Assembly: GCA_035524315.1 (NCBI GenBank)
Contig: DATKPD010000003.1
Coordinates: 4,861-68,860 of the forward strand
Direction: 5' to 3'
Length of the DNA: 64,000 nucleotides
DNA from: BOG-938 sp035524315
GTDB lineage: Bacteria; Pseudomonadota; Alphaproteobacteria; Caulobacterales; Caulobacteraceae
Below, piece by piece: positions 51,726 to 60,405 of the stretch (position 1 is its first letter; each line of letters starts with the position of its first letter). Made by a program: the position numbers and the translations under genes. The notes under the pieces were generated by a model. The model worked only from the letters and a program-made list of their open reading frames with translations, searched no databases and was not told the origin of the DNA.

Positions 51726-52290
51726 GACTGGATCGCTTCTTCGATCGCATAGATGCGCGAGACGCTGTATCTCCCCCTCTGCCCAGCGCCTCCATTAAAA
51801 GATGCAGCGCGCGCGCCAGGTGTTTTTCAACTGTGCGCTCTGAGAGGCCAAGCCGTTCTGCGATCTGCCTGTGGGAAAGGCCGTCAATTTTGCGCAGCTC
51901 AAAGGCTTGGCGACAGCGGCTGGGTAAGCCGGCTAAGGCGTCCGCGACCACGCGCAACTCTTGTCGGGCCGACACTTCGTCCTCAGGTGTAATCTGCTCG
52001 ACCAAGCCGAATACATCCAAGTCGCCGGCTGTCTCGATGGACACGACTTTTGCCCTCCGCAAATCCCGCAACACCAGAGACTTGGCGGTCTGGAAGAAAT
52101 ACGACTTGGGATTCACGATATGCTCGACGGAATTCAGCGCGGCGAGCAGGGCATAGCTTTCCTGGACGATGTCGTCGATTTCCAGCGCGCCGATCTTACG
52201 CGACTGGAGCCAGCGGCGAAGGAACGGCTCGTGAGGGAGAATGTGCCGCGCCAGCCAATGGGCCCGCTGGGACGTCATAGACGACAGCAT
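51697..52290 (-). CDS. ECF sigma factor, FecI-like
   Basis: 197 aa. Region 2 (IDDIVQESYALLAALNSV, PKSYFFQTAKSLVLRDLRRA) and region 4 (LAGLPSRCRQAFELRKIDGL, SHRQIAERLGLSERTVEKHL) are both present, without the extra domain of larger ECF groups. Iron-starvation/FecI class by its pairing with FecR and an STN receptor. It overlaps fecR by 29 nt. The promoter should lie in 52291-52400; no Fur box was convincingly seen. The C-terminus is basic (MRSKKRSSHV). Confidence 0.94.
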   Translation of the reverse strand: MLSSMTSQRAHWLARHILPHEPFLRRWLQSRKIGALEIDDIVQESYALLAALNSVEHIVNPKSYFFQTAKSLVLRDLRRAKVVSIETAGDLDVFGLVEQITPEDEVSARQELRVVADALAGLPSRCRQAFELRKIDGLSHRQIAERLGLSERTVEKHLARALHLLMEALGRGGDTASRASMRSKKRSSHVSIQIKDR

Positions 52291-52761
52291 TCCAACGGAC
52301 CCTCCCCCCAGCCCATTTTTTCGCCCGCCATCCGGAGGTCATTTTTATTCAGATGCGCGAGCGCGCCAAATCCCCCAGTGGGGCATGCATTTTTCTCCGG
52401 GGCCGAGCGCGGCAAGGACGTTGGACGTCTTGATCTTGGGACGACGCCTCAGGAGCTTGGCGTCTTGGTCGAGCGGTCGTAGGCGTCCTTGAGCTTGGCT
52501 AGCTACGGGTAACACGCGCGCCGGTGCGCCTTGACCCCCTCGCTGTCGATCCGCTTGAGCTCGATCCGGCATTAGTGGGCCGGGCCCCAGCCCGCATTGC
52601 GTGGGACATGGGCGCGCAATATCCGGTGGCGGCGCAGTTCAGCGACTCCAAGCCCACGAGCGGCGGACTCATATGACCACCTGACCGTTGAGCTAGCTGT
52701 AGGCGACGACGGGGACTCGTCAGGCGGCGGTGCGTCGGATAGCGGGCCTCGAGCGCGGGCG
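52291..52761. other. 471-nt region without a recognisable gene
   Basis: Between the sigma factor start and the MFS transporter stop. Reading leftward, short protein-like pieces occur in different frames (ELKRIDSEGVKAHRRACYP, KLKDAYDRS, DAKLLRRRPKIKTSNVL), broken by stops, which suggests a decayed gene of unknown family. The part next to 52290 (T-rich CATTTTTTCG, 52312-52321) probably belongs to the sigma operon promoter. No insertion-sequence ends were recognised. Confidence 0.4.
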
Positions 52762-54396
52762 CTAGAAATCCAGCGACCGGCGGCGGGTTTCGGGCAGGAG
52801 CAGCAGGGTCGTGACGAAACTGATGGCGGTGAAGACGAACGGGTACCATAGGCCGGCGAAGGCGTCGCCCGTCCCGGCCACGATGGCGAACACGGTGAAG
52901 GGCAGGAAGCCGCCGACCCAGCCCACCCCCACGTGATACGGCACCGACATGGCGGTGTAGCGGATCCGCGTGGGGAAGAGCTCGACCGCGGCGGTCGACA
53001 GCGGGCCGTAGAGCAGGGCCGCGCTGATGCCGAAGATCAGCATCAGACCGAACAGCACGGGCGTGTCGATCCGGGCCGCGTCGGCCTTGTCGGGGTAGCC
53101 GGCGGCGACCAGCGCGGCCTTGGCGCGGCGGGCGAACGCCGCCTTGACCGCGGCCACCCCTGTACGCGGTAAGCCCGCTGCGCTGGCGGACGGCGCCGAC
53201 ATTGAGCCAACCTCGATATGCGCGGTTGTCCCGGCCGCCGCAGCCCGGTTGGTGTAGGACACGCCCGCGTTGGCGAGAAAGCCCTTGGCCACGTCGCACG
53301 AGGACGTAAACTGCGCCTTGCCGATCGGATCGAACTGAAGCGAGCAGTCGGCGGGGTCGGCCACCACCACCACGGGGGCCGCCTTGGACGCGGCCGCGAG
53401 GGCCGGATTGGCTGCGGCCTCCATGGCGTGAAACGCCGGAAAATAACCCACCAGCGAGATCAGCATCCCGCACAACATCACCGGCTTGCGCCCGAACCGA
53501 TCGGACAGCCAGCCGGCCAGCAAGAACACCGGCGCGCTTAGCGCCACCACGCCCATAAGCAGGGCGCCGCCCGTCTTGGGGTCGACTCTGAGAGATTTCT
53601 CTAGGAACACCTGGACGTAGAAGAAGGCGGTGTAGAAGACCGCGCCCTGGGCGCACATCATGGTCACGAAGGCCAGCAGGACCAGCTTCAGATTCGACCA
53701 ACGGCCGAAGGTTTCCGCATAGACCGCCTTGGCGGGCCCGTCGGCCTCGCCCTCAAGCTGGGCGAACAGCGGGCTCTCGGTCATCTTCATGCGCATGAAC
53801 ACCGAGATCGCCAGCAGGCCGACCGAGGCCAGCAGGCACAGCCGCCAGCCCCAGGCGTCGAAGGCCGCGGCCCCGAGCGCGGTGCGCAGCGCCAGAATCA
53901 TCAGCAGAGCGACCAGCAAACCGATCGGCGCCGACGTCTGCACATAGGCCCCCAGATATCCGCGCGAGCCGGGTGGAGCATGTTCCGCCACCGAGATGGC
54001 CGCGCCGCCGTAGACCCCGCCCAAGGCCGTGCCCTGGACGATGCGGCAGAGGATCACCAGAGCCGAGGCCCACACACCGATCTGGTTGTAGGTCGGCAGC
54101 AGCCCCATGGCGAAGGTCGCGCCGCCCATCATCATGACGGTGATCAGAAAGGCGCTCTTGCGGCCCATCCGGTCGCCGACCCGCCCGAAGATCAAGGCCC
54201 CCAGCGGTCGGAAGGCGAAGCCTGCCCCGAACAGCGCCAGGGCGGCGATATAGCCCGCCGTGGGCGGCAGGCCGGTGAAGAACTTGGCCGATATGATCTC
54301 GGCCAGCGTGCCGAAGATGTAGAAATCGTACCATTCGAAGGCGCTGGCCGCGGCGGACGCGCCGACCACCAGTCCCATGTGAGGCCGCGTCGTCAT
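52762..54396 (-). CDS. MFS transporter (MHS family) with a large inserted loop
   Basis: 544 aa. The N-terminus (VVGASAAASAFEWYDFYIFG) and the loop motif GRVGDRMGRKSAFLI mark the metabolite:H+ symporter family (ShiA/ProP type). About 115 residues (roughly 325-440) are inserted in the C-terminal half: a soluble Ala-rich segment with two cysteines (ADPADCSLQF, FTSSCDVAKGF) between FHAMEAAANPAL and ARIDTPVLFG, probably periplasmic. The start ATG at 54396 shares one nucleotide with the stop of the NHL protein gene (TGATG), a translational coupling. It probably imports an organic acid linked to that secreted protein. A longer frame to 54534 lies inside the NHL gene and is rejected. Confidence 0.9.
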   Translation of the reverse strand: MTTRPHMGLVVGASAAASAFEWYDFYIFGTLAEIISAKFFTGLPPTAGYIAALALFGAGFAFRPLGALIFGRVGDRMGRKSAFLITVMMMGGATFAMGLLPTYNQIGVWASALVILCRIVQGTALGGVYGGAAISVAEHAPPGSRGYLGAYVQTSAPIGLLVALLMILALRTALGAAAFDAWGWRLCLLASVGLLAISVFMRMKMTESPLFAQLEGEADGPAKAVYAETFGRWSNLKLVLLAFVTMMCAQGAVFYTAFFYVQVFLEKSLRVDPKTGGALLMGVVALSAPVFLLAGWLSDRFGRKPVMLCGMLISLVGYFPAFHAMEAAANPALAAASKAAPVVVVADPADCSLQFDPIGKAQFTSSCDVAKGFLANAGVSYTNRAAAAGTTAHIEVGSMSAPSASAAGLPRTGVAAVKAAFARRAKAALVAAGYPDKADAARIDTPVLFGLMLIFGISAALLYGPLSTAAVELFPTRIRYTAMSVPYHVGVGWVGGFLPFTVFAIVAGTGDAFAGLWYPFVFTAISFVTTLLLLPETRRRSLDF

Positions 54397-55541
54397 CAAT
54401 GCACCGGATGCAGGGTCAGCTTCTGCACGCGCCAGTTCAACACCTCGGCGACGTAAAGCTGATTTTCGGAAGGACAGGCCATTTCGTGAATCCAGCCAAA
54501 CTGCTTCAGCTGCTTGCCGGCGCCCCCCAGCCACCCCAACACCTGGCCGTCGAGGCTGAGCTTGTAGATGCGGCCCGGCCAGACGTCAGCGGCGTAGAGC
54601 ACCTGAGGGCCCGCGCCCTTGGGCGTGATGCACAGGGCCCAGGGCGCGCCCGGCAAAAGATATCCGGGGCTGGACAGCGTGGGCCGATTGCCAATCGGCA
54701 CGGGCGCGTCGTCGGGAAAGGGCACGCGGATGGTGATGATCCTGAGCAGCTTGCCATCGGTGTCGAACACCTGGATCCGGCGATTGGACCGGTCGGCCAC
54801 GTACACCCGGTCTTGGCCATCGACGGCGATAGAGTGCAGCTGGTTGAACTGCCCAGGACCGCTGCCGTAGGAGCCCCAGGAGGTCAGCCAGCGTCCATCG
54901 GGCGCGATCTTGGCCACCCGTGAATTGATGTAGCCGTCCGAAATGTAGGTGTCGCCCCGGCTGTCCCAGGCCATATCGGTGACCTGGCGGAAATAGCCGT
55001 CGACCGCCGGCAGCGGCGGCGAGGGATGGTCGAGCGGATGCGCCTCCGGCGCCGTGGCCTCGACCTTGCGGCCGAACACCATCTGCACCCGGCCGGCGGG
55101 GTCGAACTTGATCACCATGTCCGAGCCCTTGTCGGCGGCCCAGATGTTACCTTGTGGATCGATCCGCACCGCGTGGGCGAAGGACCAAGCGTACAGCCCT
55201 TTGCCGATCTCGCGCACGAACTTGCCGTCGGCGTCGAATTCCAACAGCTGCGCGGCCGCCGCGCCATAGGCTGGCCCAGCCGTATTGCCGCGCTGGAACA
55301 CGAACACATGACCCTGCGAGTTGACCGCCACGCCGGCGATCTCGCCCAGGTGCATGTCGGCCGGCGGCTTCAGGAAGTTGACAGCGTCGAATGGGATTTC
55401 CGGAACCGGGGGCCCAGAGGCCGGCCCGACAAACGCCGCCGATGGGGGTGGACTCGCTGGCGCTTGGGCGGACACGTCGCAAGTCGTCGCCAGGATGGCG
55501 GCGCAACCGAGCACGCCGGCCAAGACAGGTCCCCGATACAT
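54396..55541 (-). CDS. Secreted NHL-repeat six-bladed propeller protein (peptidyl-alpha-hydroxyglycine lyase-like)
   Basis: 381 aa with a signal peptide to about DVSAQAP. NHL repeats fill the rest: LGEIAGVAVNSQGHVFVFQR, FAHAVRIDPQGNIWAADKGS, TDMAWDSRGDTYISDGYINS, FNQLHSIAVDGQDRVYVADR and FGWIHEMACPSENQLYVAEV. ISDGYINSRVAKIAPDGR closely resembles the metal-site strand of peptidylglycine alpha-amidating lyase, and bacterial relatives of that propeller are widespread but unassigned. Its stop overlaps the start of the MFS transporter, so the two are produced together. A carbinolamide or other lyase, or a plain binding propeller, are both possible. Confidence 0.88.
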   Translation of the reverse strand: MYRGPVLAGVLGCAAILATTCDVSAQAPASPPPSAAFVGPASGPPVPEIPFDAVNFLKPPADMHLGEIAGVAVNSQGHVFVFQRGNTAGPAYGAAAAQLLEFDADGKFVREIGKGLYAWSFAHAVRIDPQGNIWAADKGSDMVIKFDPAGRVQMVFGRKVEATAPEAHPLDHPSPPLPAVDGYFRQVTDMAWDSRGDTYISDGYINSRVAKIAPDGRWLTSWGSYGSGPGQFNQLHSIAVDGQDRVYVADRSNRRIQVFDTDGKLLRIITIRVPFPDDAPVPIGNRPTLSSPGYLLPGAPWALCITPKGAGPQVLYAADVWPGRIYKLSLDGQVLGWLGGAGKQLKQFGWIHEMACPSENQLYVAEVLNWRVQKLTLHPVH

Positions 55542-55701
55542 GTTCCCCCTTTTGCCGAGCCGCGGCCCAGCGCTGTTTCTTATGGTCGCGAAAAAATGCC
55601 GGCAAGGCGTTCAAGCGCGGCATTGAATAGCGGGTTACCGTGATCCCTTTCAAGCGATCCGCGCGCGGGTTGTCGGCGCCCGGCCCCCTCAGCCGTAGGA
55701 T

Positions 55702-56088
55702 TCAAGCCGAGGGCCCAAGGGTGACGTAGAGTTCGCGCTCCAGCAGCCATTGCCCCCGGGACTCGCGCCACGCGGCCATGTAGACGCCGCTCATCGCGAC
55801 CCCGTCCTTCCAGCGCCCGACCCAGCGCCCGGCTTCGGCGGCCCGGCGTCCATCGGCCGCCAAGTCGACCGCCTGGGTCGTGCGCGCATAATCAATGAAC
55901 GCCGGGTCGGCGAACTGGGCGGCGAAGGCCGCGACCACCGCATCCGCGCCCTGGATCAGGTCGCCGTCGCCGACGATCATCACCATGTCGTCGGTCAGGT
56001 GCGGACGCAGACGCGCCGCGTCGTGGGCGGCGATCAGGCGGTTGGTCAGCTTGCGCTTGGCGCGGATCGCGGCGTCGGCAGTGGGCAT
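55702..56088 (-). CDS. SnoaL/DUF4440-like small protein (NTF2 fold)
   Basis: 128 aa without signal peptide. The pattern ANRLIAAHDAARLRPHLTDD-like start (here LTNRLIAAHDAARLRPHLTD), MVMIVGDGDLIQGADAVVAA, then AGRWVGRWKDGVAMSGVYMA and QWLLERELYVTL follow the cone-shaped NTF2 fold of SnoaL-like isomerases and nuclear-transport-factor-like proteins. Catalytic residues vary across the family, so the reaction is open. It lies 160 nt after the NHL gene start region and 48 nt from the unknown gene at 56137-57279, all leftward. Confidence 0.82.
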   Translation of the reverse strand: MPTADAAIRAKRKLTNRLIAAHDAARLRPHLTDDMVMIVGDGDLIQGADAVVAAFAAQFADPAFIDYARTTQAVDLAADGRRAAEAGRWVGRWKDGVAMSGVYMAAWRESRGQWLLERELYVTLGPSA

Positions 56089-56136
56089 GGCGCGAACCTG
56101 CGCCGGGATTCGCCGCGCGCCAACACGTCGCGGCCG

Positions 56137-57279
56137 TCAGTCCGCGGCTGGCGCCGTAAAATTGGCCTCGAAATCAGTGAACAGATCGACCAGCTCCTCG
56201 GCGCCGGCCCGCAGCGGCGCGCCGCTTGGGAAACGGAATCGCCAGAAGCTCATGACATGCTGGACGCTGCCCAGGTGCTCTCCAAGTTCTTGGAACATGT
56301 CCGGCGCCTTGAGCAGGAATTCCCGGAACAGCTTCGGCTCCTTGTCGCGCGTCATGCCGGCATAGGCCTCGTCATAGACCTTGAGCGCCGCCTTCACCGC
56401 CGCGCAGGATTGGAACATCGCCTTGCAGATATGCGCGCCGGCCGAGCGGATGTAGGCCCGGTCGTCCTGCCCCGCGACGCCGACGATACGCACCTTCGAA
56501 ATCTCGGTGGCCAAGGGATTGATCTTGGGAAGTAGATCCATCAGCAGCCACTTGTAGTAGATGAAGCCCTTCCAACAGAAGGCGCCCTCGGTGAACTCCG
56601 ATTTGCTCATGCCAAGCCCCGCGCGCAGAGGCTCCAACTCCTCGCCGCCATCGTTCTCCAAGATCCTCGAGGCCAGCTTGGATAGCTTTTCGGCGTGCAG
56701 TTCCCCCGTGTCGCCGAAGGCCATGCTGATGAGCGGCGCGATTTCGTCGCGGGCGAACTTGAACATGCGCGCGGCGTCCGCGTCGCTGATCTCGAAGTAG
56801 CACTGGTCCGGCGTGAAGCCGCCCTGACGCAGGCGCTCGCGCAGCAGGAACGGATCGAGGGACGGCAGCGAGTCAAGCGCCGCGAGCACGCCCTCGTCAT
56901 GCTGTAGCGCCTCGACAGATCCGTTGAAGAGCTTGGCGACGATCTCGCGATAGCCGACCTGGCCGACGAAGAACGATTGGCCGCCCGCAGACAAGTTCGT
57001 CGGGTCGATCGGCAGGATGATCTTGGTCGAGGACGCCCTGCCGTCATTGAACAATTCAAGCTCGTCGCTGCGCAAGCGGTGCTTGACGATGATGCAGCGA
57101 TTGAGGGTCGAGTTATTGAAAAACGGCGCCTGTTGGTAGCCCGGGTCTTCCGCGTTCCGCACCCAGGTGGCGATCAAATTCAACGTCCGCGATGACGACG
57201 CATTGGACGTCAGGCTGATCAGACTGCGAATGGTCCGATCGCTCGAGGCGCTCCGATTGATTTTGCCGCGCGTCGACAA
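56137..57279 (-). CDS. Protein of unknown function, 380 aa
   Basis: No signal peptide or membrane helix is seen. The middle is helix-rich and well formed (DSLPSLDPFLLRERLRQGGF, DAARMFKFARDEIAPLISMA, EGAFCWKGFIYYKWLLMDLL, MFQELGEHLGSVQHVMSFWR). I recognise no family. The start is doubtful: TTG at 57279 with a weak GGAA site is the first in the frame, there is no ATG near the N-terminus, and a second open frame (57113-57388) overlaps the first 55 codons, so the true start could lie further in or a frameshift may exist. Same strand as the SnoaL-like gene. Codon use looks native. Confidence 0.65.
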   Translation of the reverse strand: MSTRGKINRSASSDRTIRSLISLTSNASSSRTLNLIATWVRNAEDPGYQQAPFFNNSTLNRCIIVKHRLRSDELELFNDGRASSTKIILPIDPTNLSAGGQSFFVGQVGYREIVAKLFNGSVEALQHDEGVLAALDSLPSLDPFLLRERLRQGGFTPDQCYFEISDADAARMFKFARDEIAPLISMAFGDTGELHAEKLSKLASRILENDGGEELEPLRAGLGMSKSEFTEGAFCWKGFIYYKWLLMDLLPKINPLATEISKVRIVGVAGQDDRAYIRSAGAHICKAMFQSCAAVKAALKVYDEAYAGMTRDKEPKLFREFLLKAPDMFQELGEHLGSVQHVMSFWRFRFPSGAPLRAGAEELVDLFTDFEANFTAPAAD

Positions 57280-57603
57280 AGCTGTCTATTCCCGCCCTGG
57301 TTCCGCTCCGCATATAGCGTCTCAAGGCGGAGAGGCGGTCAAGGAAACCCTTGGCGGTTAAAACTTCATATAAACACCCCGACATCACTTGATCTGCCCT
57401 CTGCGATTTCGCGAACGGCGTTCTCTATTCGTGACTGTATTTGCCAGACCTGTGCTCCAAAGTTGCAAACCGTGAGGGGTTGAATCGTTGCGCTTAAAGC
57501 GCGCTAGATTTCCAGGGCCTCGCGTCCGCTGGCCAGCAGCCGCTAGCCGATGGCGCAAAAGCGGGGCATTGCTAACACTCGCGAGCTTTAGGGCATCCAA
57601 ACG
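57280..57603. promoter_or_regulatory. 324-nt intergenic region with palindrome upstream of the GH3 gene
   Basis: The perfect palindrome GCGCTT-A-AAGCGC (57490-57502) lies about 100 nt before the GH3 start and could be an operator, for example for a LacI-type regulator, though none is encoded nearby. The stretch 57355-57450 is AT-richer than average and probably holds the two divergent promoters. No gene was recognised. Confidence 0.35.
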
Positions 57604-60246
57604 ATGGGCGACCGAATGAAACCGCGACCGAACCGCGACCGCGCCGTCCAGGTCTTGGGCCTTGGGGCGATGCTCGCCGCCCTGTCATGCGGGCTGGCGT
57701 GGCCGGCCGAAACGTCGGGCAGCGCGCGCGTCGACGCCCTGCTGGCGAAAATGTCGCTGGAAGACAAGATCGCCCTGATCCACGGCGTCGCCGAGCCCGC
57801 CGCCACCGACCAGGGTCAGGCCGGCTATCTGCCGGGCCTGGCCAAATACGGTATTCCGCCCGTCCGCTTGACCGACGGTCCGCCCGGCGTTCTCACCCGG
57901 CTGCCCGCGACCGCCTTTCCGGCGACCATGGCCCTGGCCGCCACCTTCAGCGTGGAGGACGCGCGCGCGAACGGCGTCGCGATCGGGCGCAGCGCCAAGG
58001 CCCGCGGTCAACAGATCGTGCTGGAGCCCTTCATCAATATCCACCGCGATCCGCTGTTCGAACGCGCCTACAACACCTATGGCGAGGACCCGCTGCTGAC
58101 CGGCGCCATCGCGGCCGGCATGGTTCAGGGAATCCAGAGCCAGGGCGTGATGGCCCAGGCCAAGCACTTCATCGCCTATGACGGCGCCGACAACGTCGAG
58201 GTCGGCCCCCAGGCGCTGCGTGAAATCTACGTCGCTCCGTTCAAGGCTGTGGTCGACGCTGGCGTATCGTCGCTGATGTGCTCCTACAACAGGATCAATG
58301 GGCCCTACGCGTGCGGCTCGGACGCTGTGCTCGAGGGGATTCTGCGCAAGGAACTGGGCTTCAAGGGCTTCGTCACCTCCGACTGGGGCGCGGTGCACGC
58401 GTCGGACTTCGTGGCCAAGGGCCTGGACATGGAAATGCCGGGTACGCCGGGCAAGACGGCGTTCATGTCGGCCCGCCCCGTCGCGCCGCCGGTGCGCCCA
58501 CCCAACCTGTTCGCCTTCGCGGGCGGGATCTATCCTGAGGAGCCCTCGGTTTACCGCGCCCGCGCCCCTCAGCCCGCCGAAGTGTCCACCGGCCTGCTCG
58601 ACGCCATCGCCTCGGGCCAGGCCAGCGAGGCCGACATCACTCGGGCGGCGGGCCATATCCTCCACGAATACGAGCGCTTCGGCTATCTGGACAAGGCGCC
58701 CAGCCAAGCGACGACGGGCGATCCGGCCGAGCAGGCGGCCCCGACGGTGCTGAAGACGGGCGAGGACGCCGCCGTGCTGCTCAAGAACGACGGCGCCTTG
58801 CCGCTGCGACCGGCGCAATCCGACGTGGCCGTCATCGGACCGGGCGGCGGCCAGTTGATGGCCGTGGGCATGGTGGGCGAGAAGGCGCTGGGCCACATCG
58901 AGCGCCAGGTCAGCCCGGTACAGGCTCTGCGCGCGGCCGGGATGAAGGTCGCGTACGCGGTCGCCGACGATATGGACGGCGCGCCCGTGCCCGCCTCCGT
59001 CCTGTCGCACGCCGGCGCCCCGGGACTGGTCAGGGCCGACGGCACGGTCGACGCGCAACTCGATCACACGGTCAAGGCCGGCGCGCCCCTGCCCGCCGGC
59101 GGCAACTACGTCTGGAGCGGCGAACTGAACATCCCGGCCGCGAGGCGATACCGCCTGCACCTGCAGGTGATCGGCGGCTCGGCGCGCATGACCCTCGACG
59201 GCAAGCCCGCGGCCTCGACCTCGGGCCTAGCCCTGCATGGCAATGTGCTTCAGCCCGGCCAGGACAACATCGTACCCACCACCGACGGCCTGGACAACGA
59301 ACGGGTCGAATACGCGCTGACGGCTGGCCCGCATCCGATCACCATCACGCTCACGGGCGACGATTCCGGCGTCCCGGTCCAGGTCCGGCTGGCGTGGGTG
59401 ACGCCGCAAAAGCGGCAGGCCGACTACGACGCGGCGATCGCCACAGCCCGGGCGGCCAAGACGGTGGTGGTGTTCGCCTGGAGCCGGAACCGGCCCGCCT
59501 TCGGGCTGCCCGGGGACCAGGACACGCTGATCGAGGACATCGCCGCGGCCGCGCCCAACACCATCGTGGTGCTCAATACCGCTGAGCCTGTGGCCATGCC
59601 CTGGCTGGCCAAGGTCAAGGCGGTGGTCCAGATGTGGTTCCCGGGCGACGAAGGCGGCTGGGCCACCGCTGACATCCTGACCGGCAAGGCCGATCCGGCC
59701 GGCCGCCTGCCCTTCACCTGGCCCGTGCGCCTGGCCGACAACGTGGCCGAGGACCCCGCCCATCCCGAGCGCGCCTCGGCCGGGGTCGGCGGCAAGACCG
59801 TCTATTCGGAAGGCATCATGGTCGGCTATCGCTGGTTCGACAGCCAGGGCATTCAGCCTCTGTTCCCGTTCGGGTATGGCCTATCCTACACCCGGTTCGA
59901 CTATTCGGAACTGAAGGTCAGCCCGGCCGCCAAGGGCGCGGTATCGGTGACGTTCCGCGTCAAGAACGCCGGACCGGCCGATGGCGACGAAGTTCCCCAA
60001 CTCTATCTCGGCGCGCCCGCCCTTCCGCCCGCCGACGGCCAGGTCGCGCCGCGCGCCCTGGTCGGCTTCACCCGATTGCACCTGAAAGCAGGAGAGAGCC
60101 GGCGGGTCCAACTGACCTTGCCGGCGCGGCGCTTCCAATACTGGTCGGTCAGGGCCAAGGGTTGGGTCAAGGTCGCCGGCGCGCGCAAGCTGATGGTCGG
60201 CGCCTCGTCGCGCGACATCCGCAGGAGCGTGAGCCTGGGCGGATAG
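57604..60246 (+). CDS. Exported glycoside hydrolase family 3 (beta-glucosidase-like) with PA14-type insert
   Basis: 880 aa with a signal peptide to about LAWPAE. The GH3 TIM-barrel has LEDKIALIHG, YGIPPVRLTDGPPGV, QGVMAQAKHFIAYDGADNVE and the nucleophile Asp260 in GFVTSDWGAVHAS. The second domain holds AVLLKNDGALPLRPAQSDVA; a PA14-like beta domain (about 480-600, NYVWSGELNIPAARRYRLHL) is inserted in it, as in type-B beta-glucosidases that act on short chains. A fibronectin-III-like domain ends the protein (VTFRVKNAGPADGDEVPQLY). It releases terminal glucose or xylose from oligosaccharides in the periplasm. ATG at 57604 is used; ATG at 57616 also opens the signal peptide. Confidence 0.93.
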   Translation: MGDRMKPRPNRDRAVQVLGLGAMLAALSCGLAWPAETSGSARVDALLAKMSLEDKIALIHGVAEPAATDQGQAGYLPGLAKYGIPPVRLTDGPPGVLTRLPATAFPATMALAATFSVEDARANGVAIGRSAKARGQQIVLEPFINIHRDPLFERAYNTYGEDPLLTGAIAAGMVQGIQSQGVMAQAKHFIAYDGADNVEVGPQALREIYVAPFKAVVDAGVSSLMCSYNRINGPYACGSDAVLEGILRKELGFKGFVTSDWGAVHASDFVAKGLDMEMPGTPGKTAFMSARPVAPPVRPPNLFAFAGGIYPEEPSVYRARAPQPAEVSTGLLDAIASGQASEADITRAAGHILHEYERFGYLDKAPSQATTGDPAEQAAPTVLKTGEDAAVLLKNDGALPLRPAQSDVAVIGPGGGQLMAVGMVGEKALGHIERQVSPVQALRAAGMKVAYAVADDMDGAPVPASVLSHAGAPGLVRADGTVDAQLDHTVKAGAPLPAGGNYVWSGELNIPAARRYRLHLQVIGGSARMTLDGKPAASTSGLALHGNVLQPGQDNIVPTTDGLDNERVEYALTAGPHPITITLTGDDSGVPVQVRLAWVTPQKRQADYDAAIATARAAKTVVVFAWSRNRPAFGLPGDQDTLIEDIAAAAPNTIVVLNTAEPVAMPWLAKVKAVVQMWFPGDEGGWATADILTGKADPAGRLPFTWPVRLADNVAEDPAHPERASAGVGGKTVYSEGIMVGYRWFDSQGIQPLFPFGYGLSYTRFDYSELKVSPAAKGAVSVTFRVKNAGPADGDEVPQLYLGAPALPPADGQVAPRALVGFTRLHLKAGESRRVQLTLPARRFQYWSVRAKGWVKVAGARKLMVGASSRDIRRSVSLGG

Positions 60247-60247
60247 T

Positions 60248-60263
60248 GCGTCCCCGCGGACGC
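60248..60263 (+). terminator. Candidate hairpin after the GH3 gene
   Basis: GCGTCC-CCGC-GGACGC is a perfect 6-bp GC stem with a 4-nt loop starting 2 nt after the GH3 stop. Location fits a terminator; no T-run follows, so it may be only a mild pause or mRNA-end stabiliser. Confidence 0.35.
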
Positions 60264-60405
60264 GTTAGCGGATAAGAATCGCCTGCCCCATGCGTCCGTG
60301 GATGATCGGCAGGGGCTGTACCGCCGGCGCCTGCTCCCCGCTCGGGCGTCACAACGACTGTCACAACAGGGCCATACAAGGAGACCGGAGCGGGAGACAT
60401 CGACC

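Noticed and set aside
52499..53701. 400-codon leftward frame overlapping the MFS transporter in another frame
   Set aside because: The transporter frame has 12 helices and family motifs over the same bases; this frame is Arg-rich with none.
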